Source: JBQTHP01 sp052389755 (lineage in GTDB: Bacteria; Pseudomonadota; Gammaproteobacteria; Steroidobacterales; Steroidobacteraceae). Taken from it: a stretch of 5,737 nt of DNA. This document shows positions 1 to 5,737 of the stretch, piece by piece. A model generated the notes under the pieces. It saw nothing but the letters and a program-made list of their open reading frames with translations. It had not been told where the DNA came from and ran no database searches. The DNA lies in assembly GCA_052389755.1 (NCBI GenBank), contig JBQTHP010000184.1, positions 1 through 5,737 of the forward strand, read 5' to 3'. The translations under genes were made by a program, and so were the position numbers. Within the stretch, counting starts at the first letter, position 1. Each line of letters begins with the position of its first letter.

Positions 1-882
1 AGCAGCAAGGAGCCTGGGCTGCATGCCGGGACGATCAATGCAGCGTGTGAGCAGTACGCGAAGAGCCGCCGCCAAAAGAAGCATCCGTTCCTGCGCTATC
101 GGGGTCGGCGCTCGCTGGGCTGGGTGCCGCTCAAAGGCCGCGACCTCAAGCGCGAAGGCGATGCGTTCCGCTTCGCTGGTAACACATTTCGCGTGTTTCA
201 ATCGCGCCTGCTTCCAGAAGGCAAGATCAAGGATGGCACGAATTTCTCGCAAGATGCGCGCCGCAACTGGTTTCTGAACATCGTGATGGAAGTCCAAGTG
301 GCGCAGACTCGTCGGTCGATGCGAGGCGTCGGTATCGACCTTGGACTCAAGGAGTTCGCCACGCTCTCGACCGGCGAGAAGATCGAGAATTCGCGCCACT
401 TGCGACAACTCGCCACCCAACTCGCCAGCGCGCAGCGCGCCCGGAAGAAACGCCAGGCCACGAATATCCACGCTCGCATCAACAATGCGCGGCGTGACTT
501 CCTGCACAAGCTCTCGACCCGCATCGTACGAGAGTTTGACTACATCGCGGTCGGCAAGGTGAAGCCGGCCAGTCTCGCCAAGACCAGCATGGCGAAGTCT
601 GTCCTCGATGCAGGCTGGTCGTCCTTCCGAAACATGCTCGCGTACAAGTCGATTGCGAATGGCGCGCGGTACGAGGAAGTTGACGAGTGCTTTTCCTCCC
701 AAGTCTGTTCGAGTTGCGGCAGCCTGCCCGACTCGAGGCCGAAAGGTATCGCAGACCTTGGAATAAGGCAGTGGGTTTGTTCTGACTGCGGTGTTTTGCA
801 CGATCGTGATGTAAACGCTGCCTTGAACCTGCTCGCCCGCTCGGGACATCGAGCGCCTGTTGAGGGAATCCCCGCGCTTTAG
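1..882 (+). CDS. tnpB: TnpB, RNA-guided nuclease family protein of IS200/IS605 (5'-partial)
   Basis: The frame is open from base 1 to the TAG at 880-882, giving 293 visible residues. About 80-110 N-terminal residues are missing compared with usual TnpB length, because the window cuts the gene. TnpB proteins are RuvC-fold, RNA-guided DNA nucleases related to Cas12 that help IS200/IS605 elements persist. Visible parts in order: a wedge/REC-like N-terminal region (RSLGWVPLKGRDL, about residues 35-47), RuvC-I GIDLGLKEF with the catalytic Asp at residue 113 (337-339), a bridge-helix-like basic stretch, RuvC-II, a zinc finger CxxC...CxxC (CSSCG and CSDCG, residues 236-263) and RuvC-III DRDVNAALNLL with Asp at residue 270 (808-810). 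Oddity: the usual RuvC-II Glu (VvEdL) is Gly in IAVGKV (553-555). I recall related proteobacterial TnpBs with VGNV at this place, so it is probably a clade feature rather than a random mutation. Its stop codon lies in the loop of the right-end hairpin. The family call is certain, the activity is not. Confidence 0.93.
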   Translation, partial: SSKEPGLHAGTINAACEQYAKSRRQKKHPFLRYRGRRSLGWVPLKGRDLKREGDAFRFAGNTFRVFQSRLLPEGKIKDGTNFSQDARRNWFLNIVMEVQVAQTRRSMRGVGIDLGLKEFATLSTGEKIENSRHLRQLATQLASAQRARKKRQATNIHARINNARRDFLHKLSTRIVREFDYIAVGKVKPASLAKTSMAKSVLDAGWSSFRNMLAYKSIANGARYEEVDECFSSQVCSSCGSLPDSRPKGIADLGIRQWVCSDCGVLHDRDVNAALNLLARSGHRAPVEGIPAL

Positions 883-915
883 AGCGGGGAGGATGTCAAT
901 TCAGCTCATCGAGGA
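780..915 (+). ncRNA. Putative omega-RNA (reRNA): tnpB 3' end, IS right end and guide
   Basis: In studied TnpB systems the guide RNA is processed from the tnpB 3' end through the IS right end, and the bases just outside the element act as guide. Here two hairpins fit a scaffold: GCTCG (839-843) with CGAGC (850-854), loop of six; and CCCCGC (870-875) with GCGGGG (884-889), loop of eight. The scaffold would end at TCAA (896-899). The guide would start at 900 (TTCAGCTCATCGAGGA...), which is the reverse complement of the end of nuoE. The 5' limit and guide length given here are rough guesses from the family. Only the hairpins and the boundary are read from the sequence. Confidence 0.45.
870..889 (+). 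repeat. Right-end hairpin of the IS200/IS605 element
   Basis: Six perfect base pairs, CCCCGC with GCGGGG, close an eight-base loop (876-883) that contains the tnpB TAG stop. A C-G pair (877/882) could extend it past one mismatch. In this family such imperfect subterminal hairpins are the TnpA recognition structures on single-stranded DNA, with the cleavage site a few bases beyond (here TCAA, 896-899). There is no T-run on either side in either direction, so it is not a convincing intrinsic terminator for tnpB or for the nuo operon. Confidence 0.8.
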
Positions 916-1392
916 TGCGATCGACGTCCTCGCGCGTGAGATTCTCGTGGAACACGTGATCCACCATCATCATCGGCGCGCCCGTACACGCGGCGAGGCA
1001 CTCTTCCTCCCGTTTCAGATAAATCCGAAGATCGGGAGTGCTCTGCCCAAGCTTGATGCCGAGCTTCTTTTCCGCGTGCGCGACGAGATCCTCGGCGCCG
1101 CGCAGCATGCAGGAGATGTTCGTGCAGATGCTGACATGGTGGCGCCCGCACGGATGCAGCTCGTACATCGAGTAGAAGCTCGCGACCTCGTACACCTGCA
1201 CGGGCGGGAGATGCAGATACGCCGCCACGGCGTCCATGAGCGCGGTCGTCAGATAGCCGTGATTCTGTTCCTGTGCGAAGCGCAGCGCGGACAGCACCGC
1301 CGAGCGCTGCCGCCCCGGCGGGAATTTCGCGACCCAGTGGTCGATCTCGCGGCGTGTACCTTCCGAAAGCACCGCCGTGGCGTTCGCGTCGC

Positions 1393-1396
<4 letters not shown>
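896..1396 (-). CDS. nuoE: NADH-quinone oxidoreductase subunit E (24-kDa, 2Fe-2S)
   Basis: NuoE is part of the NADH-oxidising tip of complex I, on the cytoplasmic side of the inner membrane, where it pairs with NuoF and holds the [2Fe-2S] cluster N1a. The 166-residue protein has the helical N-terminal domain (about 12-80, with VYEVASFYSMY) and a thioredoxin-like C-terminal domain. The four cluster ligands are all present: C91 and C96 (CTNISC, Cx4C) and C133 and C137 (CLAAC, Cx3C). Length is normal for the family. The start chosen is TTG at 1396-1394, overlapping the nuoD stop as TTGA; a GGAGAG sequence lies eight bases upstream, and no ATG is available nearby in frame. The C-terminus DRILDELN looks complete, but the TGA (898-896) falls inside the IS right end, so the element seems to provide the stop codon. 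nuoF should follow on this strand but lies beyond the IS, out of view. Confidence 0.96.
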
Positions 1397-2646
<1,250 letters not shown>

Positions 2647-2654
2647 CGCGGCGC

Positions 2655-3389
2655 TCAGGAGGGTTTCGGCCCAGGGGGCTGATCTTTCAGCGCCGGATCG
2701 TAGCGATGATCGTCGTCGCGGATCACTTTCGGCACGAGCACGCGGGGTTCGATGCTCACGGGCTCGTACACCACGCGCTCCTTCACCGGGTCGTAGCGCA
2801 CCTCGACGTTGCCGATGAGTGGAAAGTCCTTGCGGAAGGGATGCCCGATGAAGCCGTAGTCGGTGAGAAGGCGGCGCAGGTCGGGATGCCCGCGGAACAG
2901 GATGCCGAAGAGATCGAACGCTTCGCGCTCGAACCAGTTGGCCGACGCCCACACGGGGACGACCGAATCGACGACCGGCTCGGGTTCATCCGGGCAGCGC
3001 GTGCGCAGTCGCACGCGGTGGTTGTGAGTCACGGAGAGCAGGTGATAGGCGACGGCAAAGCGCCCGCCCCCCTCACCCGCCTTCGGCACCCTCTCCCCCG
3101 CAGGGGGAGAGGGTTGGGTGAGGGGCTTGACGCCGCGGCTGAATCCCGTGCGCGATGCCGTCTCCGTCTGCCATTCGTCGCGACCGTAGTGGAGATAGTC
3201 GATTCCCGCGACGTCGATCAGCACCTCGAAGGCGAGCTCCAGCGCATCGCGCAGCTCGAAGCACGAAGCGAGGAGCTCCGGCGCGTCGATTTCGTAGGCG
3301 AGCTCGTGCGGCAGCGACGTGAGCCGGTGCACCCGATCTCCCAGGCGCGCGTCGATCTTCTGCGCAAGGCTCGCGATGCGCTCGTTCAC
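2655..3389 (-). CDS. nuoC: NADH-quinone oxidoreductase subunit C (30-kDa) with in-frame repeat insertion
   Basis: NuoC is a peripheral-arm subunit of complex I that packs against NuoD and NuoB and has no cofactor. The family signature is clear at residues 154-173 (EREAFDLFGI followed by FRGHPDLRR), then LTDYGFIGHPFRKDFP (175-190) and the C-terminal YEPVSIEPR. The protein has 244 residues against roughly 200-220 in most relatives I know. The excess is largely explained by residues 89-107 (PLTQPSPPAGER...), which are encoded by a palindromic repeat lying between TGFSRG and RFAVAYHLLS. The frame is kept on both sides and conserved motifs continue downstream, so the gene is most likely functional, the extra part forming a Pro/Gly-rich loop. 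Start is GTG at 3389-3387, with GAGG 11 bases upstream and no ATG alternative near by. The gap to nuoB is 13 bases. Confidence 0.96.
   Translation of the reverse strand: MNERIASLAQKIDARLGDRVHRLTSLPHELAYEIDAPELLASCFELRDALELAFEVLIDVAGIDYLHYGRDEWQTETASRTGFSRGVKPLTQPSPPAGERVPKAGEGGGRFAVAYHLLSVTHNHRVRLRTRCPDEPEPVVDSVVPVWASANWFEREAFDLFGILFRGHPDLRRLLTDYGFIGHPFRKDFPLIGNVEVRYDPVKERVVYEPVSIEPRVLVPKVIRDDDHRYDPALKDQPPGPKPS
3069..3125. repeat. REP-like palindromic element inside nuoC
   Basis: This is a nested inverted repeat. The inner stem is perfect, 11 bp: CCCTCTCCCCC (3089-3099) with GGGGGAGAGGG (3103-3113), loop GCA. The outer stem is perfect, 10 bp: CCCCTCACCC (3069-3078) with GGGTGAGGGG (3116-3125). 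Between the left arms is a ten-base bulge (3079-3088) that can fold as GCC-TTC-GGC; between the right arms are only two T. The minus-strand reading, CCCTCACCC..ACCCTCTCCC.., is a repeat type I have seen scattered in many proteobacterial genomes, usually between genes. Here it is read in frame as residues 89-107 of NuoC. Confidence 0.88.
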
Positions 3390-3402
3390 TTCCGATGAGT
3401 CC

Positions 3403-3894
3403 TCAGCGCGCGATCGTGCTGGTGCGCGCGATCTTCTTCTGCAACTGGATGATGCCGTAGATGAGGGCTTCGGCCGTCGGCGGGCAGCCCGGCACGTACA
3501 CGTCCACCGGCACGATGCGGTCGCAGCCGCGAACCACGGAATAGGAATAGTGGTAGTACCCGCCGCCGTTCGCGCACGAGCCCATCGAGATCACCCAGCG
3601 CGGCTCGGCCATCTGGTCGTAGACCCGACGCAGCGGCGGCGCCATCTTGTTGACGAGGGTGCCCGCGACGATCATCACGTCCGACTGGCGCGGGCTCGGG
3701 CGAAAGACGACGCCGAAGCGGTCGAGGTCGTAGCGCGAAGCGCCCGCGTGCATCATCTCGACCGCGCAGCAGGCGAGGCCGAACGTCATGGGCCACAGCG
3801 AGCCGGTACGCGCCCAGTTGACGAGGCTGTCGAGCTGAGTCGTGAAGAAGCCGCGTTGCGCGAAGCCGCCTGGGTCTTCCGCCTCTAATCCCAC
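3403..3894 (-). CDS. nuoB: NADH-quinone oxidoreductase subunit B (PSST, cluster N2)
   Basis: NuoB carries the [4Fe-4S] cluster N2, the last electron carrier before quinone, and sits at the base of the peripheral arm beside NuoD. With the chosen start the protein has 163 residues, close to the usual length. The four N2 ligands are visible: the tandem C42-C43 (GLACCAVEMM), C107 (SMGSCANGGG) and C137 (VPGCPPT). WARTGSLWPMTFG and RYDLDRFG are also typical. The start chosen is GTG at 3894-3892 (MGLEAEDPGGF), preceded by AAGGGGG seven bases upstream. This makes it overlap the nuoA stop by ten bases; no ATG exists between there and the conserved FTTQLDSLVNW. Relatives begin MGIEG or similar, which supports the choice. 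Only the exact start is uncertain. Confidence 0.97.
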   Translation of the reverse strand: MGLEAEDPGGFAQRGFFTTQLDSLVNWARTGSLWPMTFGLACCAVEMMHAGASRYDLDRFGVVFRPSPRQSDVMIVAGTLVNKMAPPLRRVYDQMAEPRWVISMGSCANGGGYYHYSYSVVRGCDRIVPVDVYVPGCPPTAEALIYGIIQLQKKIARTSTIAR

Positions 3895-4253
3895 TCGAGC
3901 GCCCCCTTCTTCCACTCGTAGATGAAGCCGACGACGAGGATCGCGAGGAAGATCCCCATGGAGAGGAGCCCGAAGAGCCCGATGCCGCCGAGGGCCACGG
4001 CCCACGGGACGAGAAACGCGATCTCGAGATCGAACACGATGAAAAGGATGGCGACGAGGTAGTAGCGCACGTCGAACTTGTTGCGGCTGTCTTCGAACGG
4101 CTCGAAGCCGCACTCGTAGGGCGCGCGCTTGGCGCGGTCGTCGTGATAGCGGGAAAAGTAGCGACCGAAGCCCGTGCCGAGCACGAGCAGGACGACCGCA
4201 ACGGCTGCGGCCACGGTCAGAAAGATGAGGATCGGCAGGTAATTCGCGAGCAT
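3885..4253 (-). CDS. nuoA: NADH-quinone oxidoreductase subunit A (membrane subunit)
   Basis: NuoA is a small membrane subunit of complex I that lies next to NuoH at the junction of membrane and peripheral arms. The 122-residue protein shows three hydrophobic segments, about 5-27, 63-87 and 91-112, as expected. The first loop carries the conserved YECGFEP motif (46-52), and the second helix the conserved acidic pair in FDLEI (74-78). Length matches the family. ATG at 4253-4251 gives MLANYLPILIF, a normal N-terminus, though no strong Shine-Dalgarno sequence is seen upstream. It is the first nuo gene and follows the 3' end of tRNA-Leu by 50 bases on the same strand; its last ten bases overlap nuoB. 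Confidence 0.97.
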   Translation of the reverse strand: MLANYLPILIFLTVAAAVAVVLLVLGTGFGRYFSRYHDDRAKRAPYECGFEPFEDSRNKFDVRYYLVAILFIVFDLEIAFLVPWAVALGGIGLFGLLSMGIFLAILVVGFIYEWKKGALEWD

Positions 4254-4279
4254 GAGCAGCGGCCCGTAAACGCCCGTGC

Positions 4280-4285
4280 ATTGTA
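4280..4285 (-). promoter_or_regulatory. Candidate -10 box ahead of nuoA
   Basis: On the minus strand the 50-base gap between tRNA-Leu and nuoA contains TGATACAAT, whose TACAAT differs from the sigma-70 consensus at one base. It lies 26 bases upstream of the nuoA ATG, which would give a short leader. No good -35 hexamer is found 16-18 bases further upstream, where the tRNA 3' end and CCA lie. It could be a weak operon-internal promoter or chance. Readthrough from tpiA-secG with tRNA processing is the alternative source of nuo mRNA. Confidence 0.3.
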
Positions 4286-4303
4286 TCAGGCGACCTCGAA
4301 ACT

Positions 4304-4388
4304 TGGTGCCGACGGTCGGATTCGAACCGACACGCCTTGCGGCGCTAGCCCCTCAAGCTAGTGTGTCTACCAATTCCACCACGTCGGC
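4304..4388 (-). tRNA. tRNA-Leu (anticodon GAG)
   Basis: On the minus strand the 85 bases fold as a class II tRNA. The acceptor stem is GCCGACG with CGTCGGC, followed by discriminator A and an encoded CCA. The D-arm contains GGTGG..TTGGTAGACA. The anticodon stem CTAGC/GCTAG closes the loop TTGAGGG, so the anticodon is GAG (4352-4354), reading CUC and CUU. The long variable arm has GCC-GCAA-GGC, and the T-arm is GTCGG-TTCGAAT-CCGAC. The long variable arm and anticodon make it leucine. It sits ten bases after secG and 50 before nuoA in the same direction, so it may be cut out of a longer transcript. Confidence 0.97.
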
Positions 4389-4398
4389 AAAACGGGCA

Positions 4399-4767
4399 TC
4401 AACGATCGGGCGCGGTGTCGCCGCTGCTCGGCGCCGGTGCCGGCACCGAGCCCGGTGCAGGCGCGGGCGGCGCGCTGTCCACCGGTGCGGTCTGCGCGGC
4501 CTGATCGAGCACGGAGGACTCGGGCGCCGTCACGGTGCGCATGCCCATGTAGGCGAGCGCGAGGCTGTTCAGCATGAATATCGCCGCGAACAGCGCCGTC
4601 GCGCGCGACAGTGCGGTACGCGCACCGCGCGCGCCGAACACGGTGCCCGATGCGCCCGCACCGAAACCCGCGCCCGCGTCGGCACCCTTGCCGCGCTGGA
4701 TGAGCACGAGCGCGATGATCGCCACCGAGGAGAAAACCTGCAGAACAGTGAGAGCCGTGCGCAACAT
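4399..4767 (-). CDS. secG: Preprotein translocase subunit SecG
   Basis: SecG is the small inner-membrane subunit of the SecYEG channel and helps SecA-driven protein export. The 122-residue sequence has two hydrophobic helices (about 5-23 and 53-75) joined by the highly conserved cytoplasmic loop LIQRGKGADAGAGFGAGASGT (22-42) and VFGARG. The remaining 40 or so residues form an Ala/Pro/Ser-rich tail (APPAPAPGSVPAPAPSS), which is common in proteobacterial SecG and probably disordered. ATG at 4767-4765 gives MLRTALTVLQ, a standard start. The gene begins four bases after the tpiA stop, with no strong Shine-Dalgarno sequence, so it is probably translated by coupling to tpiA. Confidence 0.96.
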   Translation of the reverse strand: MLRTALTVLQVFSSVAIIALVLIQRGKGADAGAGFGAGASGTVFGARGARTALSRATALFAAIFMLNSLALAYMGMRTVTAPESSVLDQAAQTAPVDSAPPAPAPGSVPAPAPSSGDTAPDR

Positions 4768-4771
4768 CGAT

Positions 4772-5548
4772 CTATTTCAACCCGCGTGCTGCCGGCGGCG
4801 CCGCGGCCGCCAGGATTGCGACAAATTCTTCAGCCTTGAGCGAGGCGCCGCCGATCAGTCCACCATCGACATCGGGCATCGAGAACAGCTCGGCCGCATT
4901 ACTGGCCTTCACGCTGCCGCCGTAGAGGATGCGCGTCGCGGCCGCGATTCTAGCATCGCGGGCCCCTATCCGCCCGCGGATGAACGCGTGTACGTCCTGC
5001 GCCTGCTCGGGCGTGGCGTTGCGGCCCGTGCCGATCGCCCACACCGGCTCGTAGGCGATCACGGCGTTCGTGAGCGATTCCGCACCGCAAAGCTCGAGCA
5101 CAGCCTCGATCTGGCGCGAGACGACCTCATGCGTGCGCCCCGATTCGCGCTCCACGAGCTGCTCGCCCACGCAGAGGATCGGCATGAGGCCCTTCGTCTG
5201 CGCCGCCGCGTACTTGCGTGCGACGAGGCGGTCGTGCTCGCCGAACAGTAGCCGCCGCTCGGAATGCCCCACGATCACGTATGTGCAGCCGACGTCCTTG
5301 AGCATCGCGGCGGCGATCTCGCCGGTATAGGCCCCGTGCGATTCCGCGGATACGCTTTGCGCGCCGAGCATCACTGGCGAGTCGCGCAGGAGGCGGGCTA
5401 CGTCCTGCAGATACACGAACGGCGGGCACACCACGCACTCTGCGTTCGACTCGGGCGGCAGTTGCGCGATGATCGCCTCGACCAGCGCACCGTTTTCGGC
5501 GCGCGAGCCGTGCATTTTCCAGTTACCGGCAACGATGGGACGGCGCAT
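4772..5548 (-). CDS. tpiA: Triosephosphate isomerase
   Basis: This enzyme interconverts dihydroxyacetone phosphate and glyceraldehyde 3-phosphate in glycolysis and gluconeogenesis, in the cytoplasm, as a homodimer. The 258 residues form a complete TIM barrel of normal bacterial length. The active-site residues are all visible: N9 and K11 (AGNWKMHG), H95 (VGHSERR), and E167 in YEPVWAIGTG, which is followed by the flexible loop 6. The phosphate-binding glycines are in YGGSV (209-213) and IGGASL (232-237). ATG at 5548-5546 starts MRRPIVAGNWK, as in relatives; the bases just upstream (CCCCCAA) do not form a Shine-Dalgarno sequence. secG follows four bases after its TAG stop. Confidence 0.98.
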   Translation of the reverse strand: MRRPIVAGNWKMHGSRAENGALVEAIIAQLPPESNAECVVCPPFVYLQDVARLLRDSPVMLGAQSVSAESHGAYTGEIAAAMLKDVGCTYVIVGHSERRLLFGEHDRLVARKYAAAQTKGLMPILCVGEQLVERESGRTHEVVSRQIEAVLELCGAESLTNAVIAYEPVWAIGTGRNATPEQAQDVHAFIRGRIGARDARIAAATRILYGGSVKASNAAELFSMPDVDGGLIGGASLKAEEFVAILAAAAPPAARGLK

Positions 5549-5737
5549 TTGGGGGACGCTGTTCGAAGGGCGCGGGATGATACCGGCTGCGCAGGCTACA
5601 GGCTACGGGGAGCCGGCAAGTCCGTCGCCGTGCGGCCACGAGTGGACGCGGAGCGGCCCCGGGGGGGGGGGGGGGGGGGTGGGAGCCGCGGCGGGGGGAG
5701 GGGAGGGGGGAACCGCACCCGCGACACCGGCGCGCCC
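5549..5737. other. tpiA leader and G-rich low-complexity window edge
   Basis: No gene is supported here. 5549-5660 is ordinary high-GC sequence with the weak promoter candidate. From 5661 the sequence is very G-rich: 19 consecutive G (5661-5679), then G-runs of six, four and six near 5693-5710. Such a homopolymer is unusual in bacterial DNA and may be a sequencing or assembly artefact at a contig end. If real it could form a G-quadruplex on the plus strand. Confidence 0.6.
5577..5605 (-). promoter_or_regulatory. Weak candidate promoter for tpiA
   Basis: On the minus strand TATCAT (5582-5577) matches the -10 consensus at most positions. With a 17-base spacer the -35 place holds TAGCCT (5605-5600), only three of six consensus matches. 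The region also contains a tandem GTAGCCTGTAGCCT. The -10 box lies 28 bases upstream of the tpiA ATG. It is the best candidate I find in the leader, but weak. Confidence 0.22.

Larger units (their letters stand above)
1..899 (+). mobile_element. IS200/IS605-group insertion sequence, right part with tnpB and right end
   Basis: The window opens inside this element, so its left end and any tnpA transposase gene are not visible. What is seen is the 3' three quarters of a tnpB gene followed within 17 bases by a right end: a GC hairpin (870-889) and then the terminal bases GGATGTCAA (891-899). From memory, hairpin plus GAGGATGTCAA is typical of proteobacterial IS605/IS1341-type right ends, and TCAA resembles the right cleavage site known for IS608. 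This family makes no target duplication, so the boundary at 899 is inferred from the motif and from nuoE beginning immediately after it. The element lies antisense to the nuo operon, between nuoE and the expected position of nuoF. Whether it is complete, or mobile in trans by a TnpA elsewhere, cannot be judged here. Confidence 0.88.

Noticed and set aside
23..277. Plus-strand 84-residue frame at the window start
   Set aside because: It is out of frame with tnpB, whose frame is open from base 1 and matches family motifs throughout.
870..889. Intrinsic terminator between tnpB and nuoE
   Set aside because: The hairpin has no T-run on either strand and is better explained as the IS right-end structure.
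3069..3125. Terminator or frameshift pseudogene in nuoC
   Set aside because: The hairpin lacks a T-run, the insertion keeps the reading frame, and conserved NuoC motifs continue to the normal C-terminus.
2706..3888. Plus-strand open frames opposite nuoC and nuoB (2706-3398, 3319-3888)
   Set aside because: Antisense frames of nuoC/nuoB in GC-rich DNA; the apparent protein parts translate the repeat and conserved genes backwards.
4143..4839. Plus-strand frames encoding GADGRIRTDTPCGAS and VPTVGFEPTRLAAL
   Set aside because: These are the well-known false peptides from translating the antisense strand of a tRNA gene; the tRNA-Leu at 4304-4388 explains them.

Overview
The window looks like a contig-end fragment of a high-GC betaproteobacterial chromosome. 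The gene order tpiA - secG - tRNA-Leu - nuoA - nuoB - nuoC - nuoD - nuoE, all on the minus strand with separate (unfused) nuoC and nuoD, is the arrangement I know from Betaproteobacteria. The protein sequences agree with that, but the genus cannot be told from this stretch.

Read in the direction of the minus strand, from right to left: a G-rich low-complexity edge (5661-5737, possibly an assembly or sequencing artefact); a short leader with a weak promoter candidate; tpiA (glycolysis); secG four bases later (preprotein translocase); tRNA-Leu(GAG) ten bases later; then 50 bases with a possible -10 box; then nuoA, nuoB, nuoC, nuoD and nuoE with overlaps or gaps of 13 bases or fewer. NuoB, C, D and E form part of the peripheral arm of NADH:quinone oxidoreductase (complex I) and NuoA is a membrane subunit. 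nuoF, the expected next gene, is not seen. Instead the minus-strand operon runs into the right end of an IS200/IS605-group element (1-899) lying in the opposite orientation. The element carries a 5'-truncated (by the window edge) tnpB gene.

Three things stand out. (1) The IS right end meets nuoE so exactly that the nuoE stop codon appears to be supplied by the element, so the insertion sits at the nuoE/nuoF junction of a respiratory operon. The predicted guide of the TnpB-associated RNA would be antisense to the last codons of nuoE. (2) This TnpB has Gly where the RuvC-II catalytic Glu normally stands (VGKV instead of a VEDL-type motif) but keeps both RuvC Asp residues and the zinc finger, which fits either an inactive nuclease or a relocated Glu. 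(3) nuoC carries a 57-bp REP-like palindrome inserted in frame, adding about 19 residues to an otherwise normal subunit. I see no wholly new multi-gene system. The rest is ordinary housekeeping sequence.
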